Assembly (NCBI RefSeq): GCF_013299185.1
Contig: NZ_JAAFKG010000013.1
Location: 1-64,000 of the forward strand
Origin: Microcoleus sp. bin48.metabat.b7b8b9.023
GTDB taxonomy: Bacteria; Cyanobacteriota; Cyanobacteriia; Cyanobacteriales; Microcoleaceae
Direction: 5' to 3'
DNA length: 64,000 nucleotides
A program made the position numbers and the translations under genes. The notes below the pieces were generated by a model. That model was not told where the DNA came from, ran no database searches, and saw only the letters and a list, made by a program, of their open reading frames with translations. Each line of letters starts with the position of its first letter. The first letter of the stretch is position 1. Shown piece by piece: positions 63,416-64,000 of the stretch.

Positions 63416-64000
63416 ATGGAACAAGTCCTGACTTTAGTTGTAAAGCTTCAAGCTAGTATCGAACAGCAACAATTGTTGTCCGATACAGCGTCAGCTTTTG
63501 CGTCAGCTTGTAACTGGATAGATCGAAATGTCGATCGTAACCTAACGAATAGAAACTCAATCCAAGCTGTCTGTTACAAAGATGTGAAAGAACAGTTTGG
63601 ACTAACAGCTAACCATGTTGTTAGAGCTTGTGCCAGAGTAGCAGCAAATCGTCTAACGGCAAAACAGAAAGGGAAAAAGGTCAAGAATTTTAAGCCCACT
63701 AGCTTTGATTGTGATGCTAGGACTTTTCGTTCCGCCCTAGTCAAATTGGACGCTGAGCATTTCTACCACTCTCAAGCGGTTAACCGCTCCTCTAAGAGCT
63801 AGTAACTACCATAAGAGCAAGCTAACAGGTCATAATCCTACTTCGGCTCAAGTTTGTTTGCATAAAGATAATCGCTGGTACGTCCACATTCAGTTCAAAT
63901 CGGAAACTCCTAAACCTCAAAAAACAACTAATGTAATTGGTGTCGATTTCGGAAGGCGCGATCTAGCTGTAACCAGCACAGGTAAATCGTGGTCAGGTAA
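63416..64000 (+). pseudogene. tnpB: tnpB (OrfB) of an IS605/IS607-type element, frameshifted and cut by the window edge
   Basis: First frame 63416-63802: MEQVLTLVVKLQASIEQQ, FASACNWIDRNV, AVCYKDVKEQFGLTANHVV, ARVAANRLTAKQKGKKVKNF, then TFR. Near 63740 the homology moves to the +1 frame: WTLSISTTLKRL, ASNYHKSKLTGHNPTSAQVC, DNRWYVHIQFKSE and the RuvC-I block VIGVDFGRRDLAV (catalytic Asp), open to 64000. A TAG in the second frame just before 63747 rules out that frame alone. A one-base indel is the simplest reading. The 185 bp before it may be the element's left end (palindromic GCGGCGAGAGG region). Confidence 0.85.

Overview
The window looks like chromosomal DNA of a filamentous, non-heterocystous cyanobacterium of the Oscillatoria/Microcoleus type. 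Evidence: the HIP1 octamer GCGATCGC is dense throughout; there is a photosystem II psbY gene, a CyaC-type adenylate cyclase, groESL under a perfect CIRCE operator, and cyanobacteria-typical families (DUF928, CHASE2, DUF1997, LabA-like NYN protein, 2Fe-2S thioredoxin-like protein). Long intergenic spaces are filled with short tandem repeats and hairpin repeats. The assignment rests on gene content and repeat style only.

Layout. 0-8.5 kb is accessory DNA: a truncated flavoprotein gene, six 113-bp tandem repeats, an acyltransferase, a short STAND ATPase whose 3' end lies in a small inverted-repeat element, an AT-rich cassette ending in an AHH-type nuclease with a membrane partner, a toxin-antitoxin pair whose toxin has a nonsense codon, and a nucleotidyltransferase-like/XRE pair. 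8.7-16 kb holds cyaC, two GNATs and a glutathione transferase. 16-20 kb is a cluster of small unknown genes around a phospholipase-D/TerD fusion gene, flanked by a duplicated small gene. 20.3-22.5 kb is groEL-groES. 22.7-31.5 kb carries housekeeping genes (response regulator, NYN protein, leuA, methyltransferase, hisC, glycerophosphodiesterase) plus a VapBC-like pair and an ORF-less IS605-like element. 31.7-44.8 kb holds a hydrolase, a phytase-like protein, a TPR protein, three copies (one broken) of a RimJ-type acetyltransferase around an SLH-vWA protein, an ABC exporter, NurA and a HAD phosphatase. 44.8-50.1 kb is a DUF928 array (three intact, one broken) next to a CHASE2 protein. 50.4-56.2 kb holds a ParA/MinD ATPase, a second ORF-less IS605-like element, psbY, malQ, and an rluB-rodZ-like pair. 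56.5-58.7 kb is a complete IS4-family insertion abutting a transposase fragment. 59.2-64 kb holds a membrane-anchored lambda-type lysozyme, an SDR, a DUF1997 protein, a repeat-rich spacer and a frameshifted tnpB running off the edge.

Themes. (1) Repeats shape gene ends: three unrelated genes take their stop codon from the same GTAGTGAGGACT-type repeat, and the STAND ATPase takes its last nine residues and stop from an inverted-repeat element. (2) Candidate conflict or stress systems: the PLD-TerD fusion, the AHH nuclease bicistron, the DUF6932-like/XRE pair, the short STAND ATPase, and intact and broken toxin-antitoxin loci. (3) Two tnpB-less elements keep the terminal hairpins typical of IS605 ends and may encode guide-RNA-like transcripts for a tnpB elsewhere. 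All functional statements are from motif reading; no search was run.
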